Assembly: GCA_027310235.1 (NCBI GenBank) | Contig: DAIDBF010000034.1 | Span: 1 to 14,569, forward strand | Origin: a bacterium | Lineage (GTDB): Bacteria; Patescibacteriota; Minisyncoccia; UBA6257; GWB1-50-10 | DNA: 14,569 nucleotides | Reading direction: 5' to 3' | Shown here: positions 5,733-13,500 of the stretch, one piece after another | How the letters are laid out: each line of letters starts with the position of its first letter | Numbering within the stretch: position 1 is the stretch's first letter | Notes under the pieces: generated by a model | Database searches by the model: none | The model's input: only the letters and a program-made list of their open reading frames with translations | What the model was told of the DNA's origin: nothing | Position numbers and translations under genes: made by a program

Positions 5733-8381
5733 ATGCCCAACTTCCAACGTTTTACTATCAAAGCACAGGAGGCGCTCCAAAACGCCCAGGAAATGGTTGC
5801 GCGCTACAACCATGGCGAGCTCAAAGCACTCCATCTGTTAGCGGCGCTTGTAGACGATGAACAGACGCTCGTGCGGCCGATGCTCGTTCGCGCGAACGTG
5901 AATCTCTCGGAACTCGATCGCGAAGTGAGGACGACGCTCGAAAAACTCCCGAAAATTTTCTCCTCTCAGGGAGTAGTGGGACAACTGTATCTTTCTCAAG
6001 AATTGATGCGCATTTTGGATAGAGCGGGGGAGATTGCGACGAAACAAAAAGACGAGTTTATTTCATGCGAACATCTTCTCGCCGCACTCTCGGACATTCC
6101 GTCCGTGACGCAGGACGTTCTTGCTCATTTCGGAGCGCGGAAAGAAGCGCTCTTGAGAGCGCTTCATGAACTCCGCGGTTCGACGCGCGTGACGGACGAG
6201 ACTCCCGAGACGAAGTTCCAGGTGCTCGAAAAATACGCGGTGAATATCACGGAAAAAGCGCGCGAAGGGAAACTCGATCCGGTGATCGGGCGGGAAGACG
6301 AACTTCGCCGCCTTATGCAAATCCTTTCGCGGCGCACGAAAAACAATCCGGTTCTGATCGGCGAGCCGGGCGTCGGGAAAACCTCAATTGTGGAAGGTCT
6401 CGCGCAGCGCATCGTCTCGGGCGACATACCGGAATCGCTGAAACAGAAAGAGATTATCATGCTCGATCTCGGGTCTTTGATCGCCGGCACGAAATTCCGC
6501 GGCGAGTTCGAGGACAGATTCAAGGCATTTATGAAAGAGGTGCGCGAGTCGCAGGGACGCATCATCCTCTTTATCGATGAGATTCACATGATCGTGGGCG
6601 CGGGAGCCGCCGAAGGGGCGATTGATGCCTCGAATCTTTTAAAACCCGCGCTTGCAAGGGGGGAGCTTCATGCGATCGGCGCGACGACGCTCAAAGAGTA
6701 TCAGAAGTATATCGAGAAGGATGCGGCGCTCGAGCGCAGATTCCAGCCGATTATGGTTGAAGAACCCTCGATCGAGGATTCGATCGCCATCCTGCGCGGC
6801 TTGAAAGAGAAGTATGAGACGCACCACGGGCTTAAGATTACCGACGAAGCCATCATGGCAGCCGTAAATCTGGGGGCGCGTTACATTTCCGATCGCTTTC
6901 TCCCGGACAAGGCGGTGGATCTTATCGATGAAGCGGCCGCCGCGCGGCGCCTCGAATCCGACAGCGTCCCCGAAGGAATAGAGAAGATAAGAAGAGAGAT
7001 CACGCGGCTTGAAATAGAAAAATCAGCGCTCCACAAGGAACAGGGTTCGAAGAAGGCCGCGCGTCTCAAGGAGGTGGTAAAAGACCTGAAGCGGTTGAAG
7101 GATCAGAATACGAAACTCTCCGCGCACTGGGAGGGAGAAAAGAGCGGCATCGGTTCGCTCCATGAAATTCGGAAATCGATGGAGGATTTGAAACGGGAGG
7201 CGGAGATCGCGGAGCGGGAAGGGAACTTCGAGCGGGTTGCGGAGATCAGATACGGGGCGTATCCGAAAGTCGAGAAAAAGTATCGCGAGCTCGAGAAGGC
7301 GGTCAATGCGAAAGCGGACTTGCAGGCGAAGAAAGGGGAACGTTTCATAAAAGAAGTCGTGGATGAAGAAGACATCGCGACGGTGGTCTCCCGCTGGACG
7401 GGGATTCCGGTCTCGCGCATGCTCGAATCGGAGATGAAAAAACTCGCGCGGATCGAGGAAGAACTCCGCCGCCGCGTCGTGGGACAAGAAGAGGCGATCG
7501 ACTCCGTGGCGCGCGCGCTTCGGCGTTCCCGCGCGGGACTTGCCGACGAGGACAGGCCCTCGGGATCGTTCATGTTTTTGGGACCGACCGGCGTCGGAAA
7601 GACCGAACTCGCGAGAGCGCTCGCGGAGTTTATGTTCAACGACGATAAGGCGCTTATCAGAATCGACATGTCGGAGTATATGGAACGGCATTCGGTGTCG
7701 CGTCTCATCGGTTCGCCGCCCGGTTACGTGGGATATGACGAAGGGGGACGGCTCACCGACACGATCCGCCATCGGCCCTACAGCTTGATCTTATTCGATG
7801 AGATCGAGAAGGCGCATCCCGAGGTGTTTAACATCCTGCTCCAGGTTCTGGACAACGGACGGCTCACCGACTCGAAAGGAAAGATCGCGAACTTCAAGAA
7901 TGCCGTCATCATTCTTACCTCGAACGTCGGAAGCGAGTACTTCCGCGAGATGTCTTCCTTGGGTTTCAAGGTGGGCCACGGGGGAGAAGCGCTTCGGGAA
8001 CAAGAAGAACAGTACGGCGACCGGATTATGAGTTCGCTTCGCGAAACGTTCAAGCCCGAGTTTTTGAATCGCCTCGATGAAATCATTATCTTCAATGCGC
8101 TGATCCCCGCGGATATCGAAAAGATCGTCGATATCCAGCTTAACGAAGTAAAAGCACGGCTTCTTGAGAAGGGAATCACGCTCCAGATCAAGCCGGAGGT
8201 GCAACACTATATCGTGGAGCATGGATTCGATCCCGATTACGGCGCGAGACCCATCAAGCGCCTCATCCAAAAAGTCATCGTCGACACGCTCGCGGACAAA
8301 ATGGTCCGGGGCACACTCCGAGATGGTACAAAAGCTACTGTCATCCTTGCCAAAGGAAATCAGGTGGAAGTTACTGTATAA
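5733..8381 (+). CDS. clpB: ClpB-like AAA+ disaggregase with a ClpC-like loop
   Basis: An 882-residue hexameric AAA+ unfoldase that rescues aggregated proteins with DnaK. Order: Clp N domain (about 1-145); first AAA+ module with Walker A GEPGVGKT (210-217), pore loop KFRG (254-257), Walker B ILFIDE (278-283) and ERRF arginines (334-337); a long coiled-coil middle domain (about 410-540); second AAA+ module with Walker A GPTGVGKT (617-624), pore loop GYVG (664-667), Walker B LILFDE (685-690) and sensor-2 GARP (837-840). The long middle domain with HWEGEKSGI and GNFERVAEIRYG is ClpB-type. However, SSLGFKVG (741-748) after TSNVGSEYF stands where ClpA/ClpC carry the ClpP-docking tripeptide, which ClpB lacks. 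The C-terminal part also reads more like ClpC. Regulation by HrcA is suggested by the operator at 5534-5560. ATG 5733 gives a normal N-terminus; no Shine-Dalgarno is seen. Confidence 0.92.
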   Translation: MPNFQRFTIKAQEALQNAQEMVARYNHGELKALHLLAALVDDEQTLVRPMLVRANVNLSELDREVRTTLEKLPKIFSSQGVVGQLYLSQELMRILDRAGEIATKQKDEFISCEHLLAALSDIPSVTQDVLAHFGARKEALLRALHELRGSTRVTDETPETKFQVLEKYAVNITEKAREGKLDPVIGREDELRRLMQILSRRTKNNPVLIGEPGVGKTSIVEGLAQRIVSGDIPESLKQKEIIMLDLGSLIAGTKFRGEFEDRFKAFMKEVRESQGRIILFIDEIHMIVGAGAAEGAIDASNLLKPALARGELHAIGATTLKEYQKYIEKDAALERRFQPIMVEEPSIEDSIAILRGLKEKYETHHGLKITDEAIMAAVNLGARYISDRFLPDKAVDLIDEAAAARRLESDSVPEGIEKIRREITRLEIEKSALHKEQGSKKAARLKEVVKDLKRLKDQNTKLSAHWEGEKSGIGSLHEIRKSMEDLKREAEIAEREGNFERVAEIRYGAYPKVEKKYRELEKAVNAKADLQAKKGERFIKEVVDEEDIATVVSRWTGIPVSRMLESEMKKLARIEEELRRRVVGQEEAIDSVARALRRSRAGLADEDRPSGSFMFLGPTGVGKTELARALAEFMFNDDKALIRIDMSEYMERHSVSRLIGSPPGYVGYDEGGRLTDTIRHRPYSLILFDEIEKAHPEVFNILLQVLDNGRLTDSKGKIANFKNAVIILTSNVGSEYFREMSSLGFKVGHGGEALREQEEQYGDRIMSSLRETFKPEFLNRLDEIIIFNALIPADIEKIVDIQLNEVKARLLEKGITLQIKPEVQHYIVEHGFDPDYGARPIKRLIQKVIVDTLADKMVRGTLRDGTKATVILAKGNQVEVTV

Positions 8382-9108
8382 ATCCTTCGGAGCGGTACTC
8401 GCCCTTGGATTTGCGTATCTTCTCGGGTTTTCGTTCTTCGGGGGCCTTGTGTACTTCGCGGCGCTCGTGGCGCTCTACCGCTCCGAGTTCTCCAGTCGGC
8501 AAGTGCGCGTATCCTTCTGGCTCCTCGGAGTTCTCGCGCTTCTCGGTTTATATGCGGTTACCTTTTCCCTTCCCTCGTTTTTTGCGGCCTCGATCATAAA
8601 ACTGCTCATACTGCTCGGGTTCGGCGCGCTTTTGTATTGTGTGCTCGTAGATCTGAACCACGTGCTTGCCGAGCGATTGCTTTGGTACCGTCTTCTTCAT
8701 TCGCTGATTCTCTTTTTCACCTTCGTCGAGTTCTTCTTCTTCGCGCCCGCCCGCGAGAGCGAGTCGTTCTTCCCTCTTTTCTTCTGGCTTGTCGGGATTT
8801 TTTTCGTAGTCGCACTTCTTTTCAGGGAAGCGTTCTCTTTCCTCGGGGTCGCGGTTTCGCGATCGCTCCGTCTCGCCTCCGTCTCTTTCGGACTTCTTGC
8901 CGCCGAGGTGTCGGCGCTCGCTTTTTTCCTCCCTCTCGGATTTCTGAACGCGGGCGCGTTTCTCGCCGTGGTGTTTATCCTCCTTCGGGACGCGCTTTCC
9001 ATGCATTTTGAGGGATCGCTTTCTTTCTCGTTCATCCTCAAAGAACTGACGTTTTTTGCGGTATTTGCGAGCATCCTCTTCGCCGCCACCCCGTGGCTTC
9101 TTCCTTAG
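8323..9108 (+). CDS. Polytopic membrane protein of unknown function
   Basis: I do not recognise a family. From ATG 8323 it has 261 residues, about eight hydrophobic segments (roughly 20-38, 41-53, 64-82, 85-107, 121-141, 149-168, 186-202, 206-221, with a last one at 236-257) and very high Phe and Leu content. The positively charged N-terminus before the first segment suggests a cytoplasmic start. ATG 8323 overlaps the 3' end of clpB by 59 bases in another frame; TTG 8347 is an alternative, and the frame stays open further upstream inside clpB, where starts are not credible. There is no separate promoter, so it is probably expressed by coupling with clpB. The stop TAG (9106-9108) overlaps the first bases of an inverted repeat. 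Confidence 0.72.
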   Translation: MVQKLLSSLPKEIRWKLLYKSFGAVLALGFAYLLGFSFFGGLVYFAALVALYRSEFSSRQVRVSFWLLGVLALLGLYAVTFSLPSFFAASIIKLLILLGFGALLYCVLVDLNHVLAERLLWYRLLHSLILFFTFVEFFFFAPARESESFFPLFFWLVGIFFVVALLFREAFSFLGVAVSRSLRLASVSFGLLAAEVSALAFFLPLGFLNAGAFLAVVFILLRDALSMHFEGSLSFSFILKELTFFAVFASILFAATPWLLP

Positions 9109-9191
9109 ACACGGGTCAATACGGATACAACTGATTCATACGGATAACGGAATCGGTACGAATCCGTCAAAATCCGTATCAATCCGTGTCT
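9107..9191. repeat. CGGAT-rich inverted repeat after the membrane gene
   Basis: Arms 9107-9126 and 9172-9191 are reverse complements at 17 of 20 positions. Inside is a second pair, ACGGAT (9140-9145) and ATCCGT (9162-9167). The units ATACGGAT and ATCCGTAT recur. It starts inside the stop codon of the preceding gene. Without a U-run it is not a standard terminator. One arm-like copy returns at 10001-10019. Confidence 0.7.
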
Positions 9192-9255
9192 CATATCGTA
9201 ATATTTAGCGCACACATACGTTCATGTATATGCAGGTTGATTAGGGGATCTTTTG

Positions 9256-9264
9256 TGGTATAAT
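9256..9264 (+). promoter_or_regulatory. Extended -10 promoter of RNA gene 1
   Basis: TGGTATAAT is a perfect extended -10 (hexamer 9259-9264). No plus-strand protein gene follows. The predicted start, about 9271, lies 8 bases before a long closing stem, which points to an untranslated RNA. Confidence 0.7.
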
Positions 9265-9270
9265 ACCTAC

Positions 9271-9409
9271 TAGAAATCACGGATTCTTGTGGGGGTGAAA
9301 GTCAGGAAGGCTCTACTGCGGGGTGCTATTAGGCTGAGGTAACTCAGCATCGAACGCACTACGATGAAGGTTGCCGCCCTTCCACTCCCACAAGAGTTCG
9401 TAATTTTTT
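9271..9409 (+). ncRNA. Putative structured small RNA (RNA gene 1), unassigned family
   Basis: Bases 9279-9297 pair with 9383-9401 in 19 consecutive base pairs, three of them G-U (9282/9398, 9284/9396, 9294/9386). G-U pairs hold only on the plus strand, so they set the direction. Two bases later comes TTTTTT (9404-9409), a likely termination run. An extended -10 promoter stands 7 bp upstream of the predicted 5' end. Inside are GAAGG (9306-9310) with CCTTC (9378-9382), GCGG (9318-9321) with CCGC (9374-9377), a perfect hairpin GCTGAG-GTAA-CTCAGC (9333-9348) with a GNRA-type tetraloop, and ATCG/CGAT (9349-9352/9362-9365). Length is about 139 nt. I looked for SRP, tmRNA, RNase P, 6S and common riboswitch signatures and found none. 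It overlaps the 3' end of the minus-strand nuclease-like gene by 97 bases. Confidence 0.6.
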
Positions 9410-9927
9410 AAGTAATCTTCTTCTATCCTGTAGAAAGTGACTACCTCCAACTGAGGTGAGTTGCCTTTTTGAATTATTTCTATTGAACAAAAGTACTTCT
9501 GGTTTTTGATATCTTTAACAAAACAGTACTCTCCTCTTTTTCCGTCCCTATTCTTGTAAATCTTGTCCGGGTATTTGACGATTAGATGGGTATTGTTCAC
9601 CAAGAAATCAAACTCTTCTGCCGGTTTCTTATCATAAACATGTTTTACGACCCTAGTATTGATATACACCCTGTTACTGGGAAAAGAAATTCCTCCAAGC
9701 ACTGCGTTGGTAAGACCACACAAGAAAACTCGAACCAGCTGAACAATAGCTTTTTTCTCTGTTCCTTTAATGTATTTCTTACATAAGTAGGAAATTGTAT
9801 GAGACCCACCGTCTACCATCTCTTCTGGAGGCATGCCTAAATTATCATACCAATAGGGTGACAACTCAAGTTTATCTGTAAATAGTTCGTAGTTGCTTTG
9901 GTATATGCTATGACTTGAGACCGCCAA
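9313..9927 (-). CDS. Possible BECR-fold (PBECR-like) nuclease, AT-rich
   Basis: A 204-residue protein, much more AT-rich than its neighbours and the only minus-strand gene in the right two-thirds of the window, so probably acquired. Residues about 86-172 resemble the phage-type Barnase-EndoU-ColicinE5-RelE (PBECR) nuclease pattern. There is a basic/His helix VYINTRVVKHVYDKKPAEEF (87-106), then LIVKYPDKIYKN (115-126), then strands YCFVKDIKNQKYFCSIEII and LEVVTFYRI. This is pattern recognition only; catalytic residues are not proven, though Arg92, Lys95 and His96 are candidates. The listed start is TTG 9927. The frame extends upstream to a stop at about 9987 with no ATG or GTG, and the first in-frame ATG is residue 32, so the 5' end may be damaged or start elsewhere. 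The last about 32 residues are antisense to RNA gene 1. Confidence 0.55.
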   Translation of the reverse strand: MAVSSHSIYQSNYELFTDKLELSPYWYDNLGMPPEEMVDGGSHTISYLCKKYIKGTEKKAIVQLVRVFLCGLTNAVLGGISFPSNRVYINTRVVKHVYDKKPAEEFDFLVNNTHLIVKYPDKIYKNRDGKRGEYCFVKDIKNQKYFCSIEIIQKGNSPQLEVVTFYRIEEDYLKNYELLWEWKGGNLHRSAFDAELPQPNSTPQ

Positions 9928-9947
9928 GGCAAGTTCTCTGTAGCTAC

Positions 9948-9981
9948 GGAGGTTGCAAGAGCCGTTGGCTCCGGTGCCTCC
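9948..9981. promoter_or_regulatory. Hairpin in the leader of the nuclease-like gene
   Basis: GGAGG (9948-9952) pairs with CCTCC (9977-9981), and GAGCC (9959-9963) pairs with GGCTC (9967-9971) around a 3-nt loop. Read on the minus strand, the transcript begins this hairpin with GGAGG, the best Shine-Dalgarno-like sequence near any gene here, and it is paired away by the hairpin. No usual start codon stands 5-10 bases after it. Confidence 0.4.
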
Positions 9982-10000
9982 TTACCAGCATAAATCGGCC

Positions 10001-10019
10001 GTATCCGTCAATCCGTGTC
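10001..10019. repeat. Partial copy of the CGGAT-type repeat
   Basis: TCAATCCGTGTC at 10008-10019 repeats 9179-9190 exactly and is preceded by another TCCGT unit. Together the two copies flank the segment with RNA gene 1 and the nuclease-like gene as 12-bp direct repeats about 830 bp apart. Confidence 0.6.
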
Positions 10020-10081
10020 CACGTAACAAGAAACACCCCTTTTTCGTTGTAGATAATGTACCGAAAATGTTGTGGATGAGT

Positions 10082-10098
10082 GAGTGCTTGCAACACTC
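10082..10098. promoter_or_regulatory. Small inverted repeat upstream of RNA gene 2
   Basis: GAGTG (10082-10086) and CACTC (10094-10098) flank CTTGCAA. It lies at about -49 to -33 relative to the predicted start of RNA gene 2, a position suitable for a regulator, but the arms are short. Confidence 0.3.
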
Positions 10099-10115
10099 GG
10101 CAAATTCTTGTAATT

Positions 10116-10124
10116 TGGTATACT
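10116..10124 (+). promoter_or_regulatory. Extended -10 promoter of RNA gene 2
   Basis: TGGTATACT fits TGnTATAAT with one mismatch (hexamer 10119-10124). No convincing -35 stands at 16-18 bp. Predicted start is about 10131. Confidence 0.6.
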
Positions 10125-10130
10125 ATAAAG

Positions 10131-10299
10131 AGAGTTAGTAGGGGGTGAGGCCCAGCTAACCCGGCAAAGCGCGGCTCTTTGGCTGAGCCATCCGTTTCTG
10201 AACATGCTCGATTCGGTGATGGGTGTCTCGGCCGAAGGGATATATCGCGTTCTTAAGGGTTCTGATAGGTCTCGCTCAAAGCGAGATTTTTTCTTTTTT
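10131..10299 (+). ncRNA. Putative structured RNA (RNA gene 2) or attenuated leader
   Basis: About 165 nt between an extended -10 promoter and a strong terminator, without a convincing reading frame. Local helices include GTTAGT (10134-10139) with GCTAAC (10155-10160), GGCTC (10173-10177) with GAGCC (10185-10189), and TTCGG (10212-10216) with CCGAA (10232-10236). Unlike its AT-rich surroundings it is GC-balanced. It may be an independent small RNA. Alternatively it is the 5' part of a roughly 410-nt leader of the surface-protein gene at 10542, with the terminator acting as an attenuator, since I see no better promoter for that gene. It matched no RNA family signature I know. Like RNA gene 1 it has a GGGGGTGA string near its 5' end. 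Confidence 0.5.
10270..10299 (+). terminator. Rho-independent terminator of RNA gene 2
   Basis: Perfect stem TCTCGC (10270-10275) / GCGAGA (10281-10286), loop TCAAA, followed by thirteen bases that are T apart from one C (10287-10299). Confidence 0.88.
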
Positions 10300-10541
10300 A
10301 TCGATACTAATACGCCGCTTCCTTGACTTCCGCCGCCTTCTCCTCACAAAGACGGGGGTCGAAAAGCAAGAAAGTCACGGCGTTCCTGAAAATCCTTAAA
10401 GGTCGACGGCACAGCGAAGAAGACACTTTGCTGTGAACGAAAAAAATGTCGAATACATACAAGAACAATCATTCATACGGCAAATAACGACGAGCAATTT
10501 ATTTTCGCGTGGATTGATGTTCTTCAGAAATAAAAACCAAA
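10300..10541 (+). other. Structured non-coding leader of the surface-protein gene
   Basis: No gene is seen. Two foldback structures are present. ACGCCG (10312-10317) and TGACTT (10324-10329) pair with AAGTCA (10372-10377) and CGGCGT (10378-10383). CACAGCGAAG (10410-10419) pairs with CTTTGCTGTG (10426-10435) with one G-U, around a 6-nt loop. From 10440 to the ATG the sequence is A-rich and unstructured, as expected for a ribosome-accessible site without Shine-Dalgarno. No confident -10 was found, although GATACT at 10304-10309 is a weak candidate. Confidence 0.45.
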
Positions 10542-13500
10542 ATGAGTAATTTAAGTCGAAAAGTCGTTGCAGTAGGCCTTTCGGTCGCGACCGTTGCATG
10601 GTTTGCAGGTTCGGTGATCACGGCTTCTGCGGCGACCACAGCTGAATTGCAGGCGCAGATCGCCCAACTCTTGGCGCAGATCTCGGCCTTGCAAGCTCAA
10701 TTAGGAACTGGCAGCACTTCGTCTGCGTCTTACTCCTTCGCCAAGGACCTCACCCTCGGCAGCAAAGGTGCAGACGTGAAGGGATTGCAGCAGTTCTTGA
10801 ATAACAACGGTTACACCGTTGCGGCGACGGGTGCCGGCTCGAAGGGTCTGGAAACCGAGTACTTCGGTCCTGCCACGAAAGCGGCTCTCGCAAAATTCCA
10901 GGCAGCGAAGGGAATCTCCCCCGCGGCCGGGTACTTTGGTCCTAAGACCAGGCAGGTGGTGAACGCGACAGCGGGCACTGGCGGTACCACAACCGGTGGC
11001 ACCACAACCGGTGGCACCACGACTGGCGGCACCGTAGTTGCTCCTGCGTCCGGATTGGCGGTAAGCGTTGCTTCCAATAATCCCGCGGCAGGTGCGTTAA
11101 TCTCGAGCACCAATTCAGCGGCGGCTCGCGTTCCGGTTCTTGCGTTCAACTTGACTGCAGGTACCGCGAGCGGCATCACTGTCACGAACCTCAAGTTCCA
11201 CAAGACGGGGGTGGTAGCTGACTCGGCGATCTCCGGTGCATACCTCGTCCAGAACGGCAAGGTGTTGTATCAATACACTTCCGTGAATAGCGGCGTGGTT
11301 GAATTTGCCGGTATTGCCTTGAATATTGCGGCTGGTCAGACCGCGAACTTGGTACTTGCGATCGATCCGGCAACGAATCTTTCCGCGGGTAACACGATCT
11401 CGTTTGCGATGACCGCCGCGACCGATGTGACGGCAACCGACGCGACAAGCGCCGCAGTCACTGCTTCGGGTCTCTTCCCGTTGAGCGGAAACGTCTTTAC
11501 GGTGACGAGCGTCTCGAATCCGCAGATTGCATCGGTAACGTTCGCATCTTCGTCCGTCGGTACTACGGTATACGCCGGCACGAACGGAGTACTCGTCTCC
11601 CAGTGGACCGCGACTGTGAACAACAGCCCGGTGAACCTTACCTCGGTTAACTTCAAGGTAGTGGGTTCAGCCACGAAGACCGACCTCAAAAACGTGAAGT
11701 TCCTCGTGAACGGCACGCAGGCCGGGACGACCCTGGCGGCATTGAGCGCCGATGGAAGCGGATACTTCGATTTCACGTCGTCTCCCGTGAAGCTTCAGAC
11801 CGGATCGAACAACATTCAGATCTATGCTGACGTAACGGGTTCCCCGAGCTTTACGTTCCAGTTTGAGCTCTTGAACTCGTACGACATCTACGCGGTAGAC
11901 ACGCAGTACAATGTTCCTGTTTCCGTGACCGTGAACGGCGGTTCCGGCGTATTGGTAACAATCAATCAGGGACAAATCACGACTTCGGTAAACTCGAACA
12001 CTCCGACCGGCAACATTGCCCTCGGCGGTTCGGGAACGACCTTGGCGAAATTTGACATTTACGCCGCAGGTGAAGCCGTGAAAGTGAAGTTTTTGGATGT
12101 AGTGCTTACGAAGACCGGTGGCACGCACACCTGGAACAACGGAGGATATGACACCGATATCCAGAACCTCCGCTTGGTTGATGACCAAGGGAACCAGGTT
12201 GGTACGACCATCTCGACCGTTGGCACCACAGGTGCTTCTACGAGCGGCTCTTGTACTCTTACAAGCTCCACCGTGGTCACTTGTCACTTCGGAACGAGCG
12301 GTTCTCCGATTGTGTACATCGTCCCCGCGAATACGACTCGCACGATCTCCGTGAGAGGCGACATTCAGACGGGTGCCGATTTCACGACGGTGGCCGCAAG
12401 CTTGCCGGGTAACTCTTCGAACTTGCAGGGCTTGACCTCAAGCCAGACGAGCTCGAGCGGATCGGCAACCGGTTCCTCATTGACGCTTTCGACGACACCT
12501 CTCGTGGTGACGAAGAACGGCGCCTTTGCGAGCCAGACGTATGCGAAGGGCGCGCCTGCCACGAAAATTGGCTCGTACGTCTTCACCGCATCCTCGGCTG
12601 AAGGAGTGAACATCTCGAACTTCACGGTTTCGACGAATGCCTCATCCTCGAACTTCCAGAACCTTAAGGCGATGGTTGGTTCGACTTCGGTGGGCACGAC
12701 GTTAAGCACCATTTCTTCCGGTAATCACACCTTCGCCGGTAACTTCTCGGTTCCGGTAGGAGGCACCGCGGTCGTGGATATCTATGCGGATATCTTGACT
12801 ACGAACACCGGTGATATGGGTACCTTCACGTCATTCGTATCCTGCACGGGAACGGGTGCGACAACGAACACCTCGGTTGCGTGCAGCGGTACACCGACTG
12901 GTCAGAACATCACGGTATCTTCCGGTCCTACGCTTACTATTTCGAACAACAACTCCGGCGCTTCGCGCCAGGTGGTCTTGGGTTCGACGGGCGTAAGCTT
13001 GGCGAAGATCCTCTTGACTGATACGGCTGGTATCGAACCGATCCGACTCCAGGAACTTAAGTTCACCATGAACACCGGTTCCGGGGTGGGTGCTGCATTC
13101 ACGAACTTGCAGCTCTACGACGCGAGCGGAGTAGCTATCTCTGGCGCGGGACCGATCTCGATGACGAGCGCGGCTCCATCCTTTGTGGCTGACTTCAACT
13201 TCGGCAACAGCGCCGTTATGGTGGTGCCGCAAGCTGGAACGCTCTCGGTAGAACTTCGTGGTAGCGTAGCGCCCTTCGTGGTTGGCGGTGGAAGCGTTGA
13301 AAACGCGACGACCTCAATCGCGATCTCGGCGACCTCAAGCGTGGTTGCATACGGCAAGTCATCCAACACTTCGGTGGTGGTAACTGGCGCACCGTCATTC
13401 GCGACCCTGACGTCCTTGAGAAGCAAGCTCTCGTTAGCTGGCACCTCTCTTGGTTCTGATAGCGCTTGTGGCAGCTATGCCGGCGGTTCTCTGACCGCAC

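Noticed and set aside
7023..7772. Minus-strand frame of about 249 codons opposite clpB
   Set aside because: Typical antisense shadow of a conserved AAA+ gene; no motifs and an Arg/Phe-biased composition.
8164..8322. Upstream start for the membrane protein inside clpB
   Set aside because: The extra 53 residues are Arg/Ser-rich and mirror the clpB sequence in another frame; a start at 8323 or later is more credible.
9300..9325. SRP RNA-like string GTCAGGAAGG
   Set aside because: The conserved helix 8 arrangement with a separate GGAA loop and AGCAG strand is missing.
9290..9370. Resemblance to a TPP riboswitch (GGGGTGC with GGCTGAG)
   Set aside because: GGCTGAG is part of a perfect local hairpin with a GTAA loop, and the second TPP sensor strand is absent.
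10065..10077. DnaA-box-like TGTGGATGA
   Set aside because: A single site with one mismatch, without clustering or nearby replication genes, does not indicate an origin.
9953..10138. Small plus-strand frame between the nuclease-like gene and RNA gene 2
   Set aside because: It begins at TTG inside a hairpin, spans repeat sequence and the RNA gene 2 promoter, and shows no protein motif.
10210..10280. Resemblance to a fluoride riboswitch (GGTGATGG followed by CTGATAGG)
   Set aside because: The required pseudoknot between the first loop and the 3' strand does not form with these bases, and no crcB or fluoride-related gene follows.
10986..11030. CRISPR-like tandem repeat
   Set aside because: Units are contiguous, in frame and encode a Gly/Thr linker; there are no spacers.
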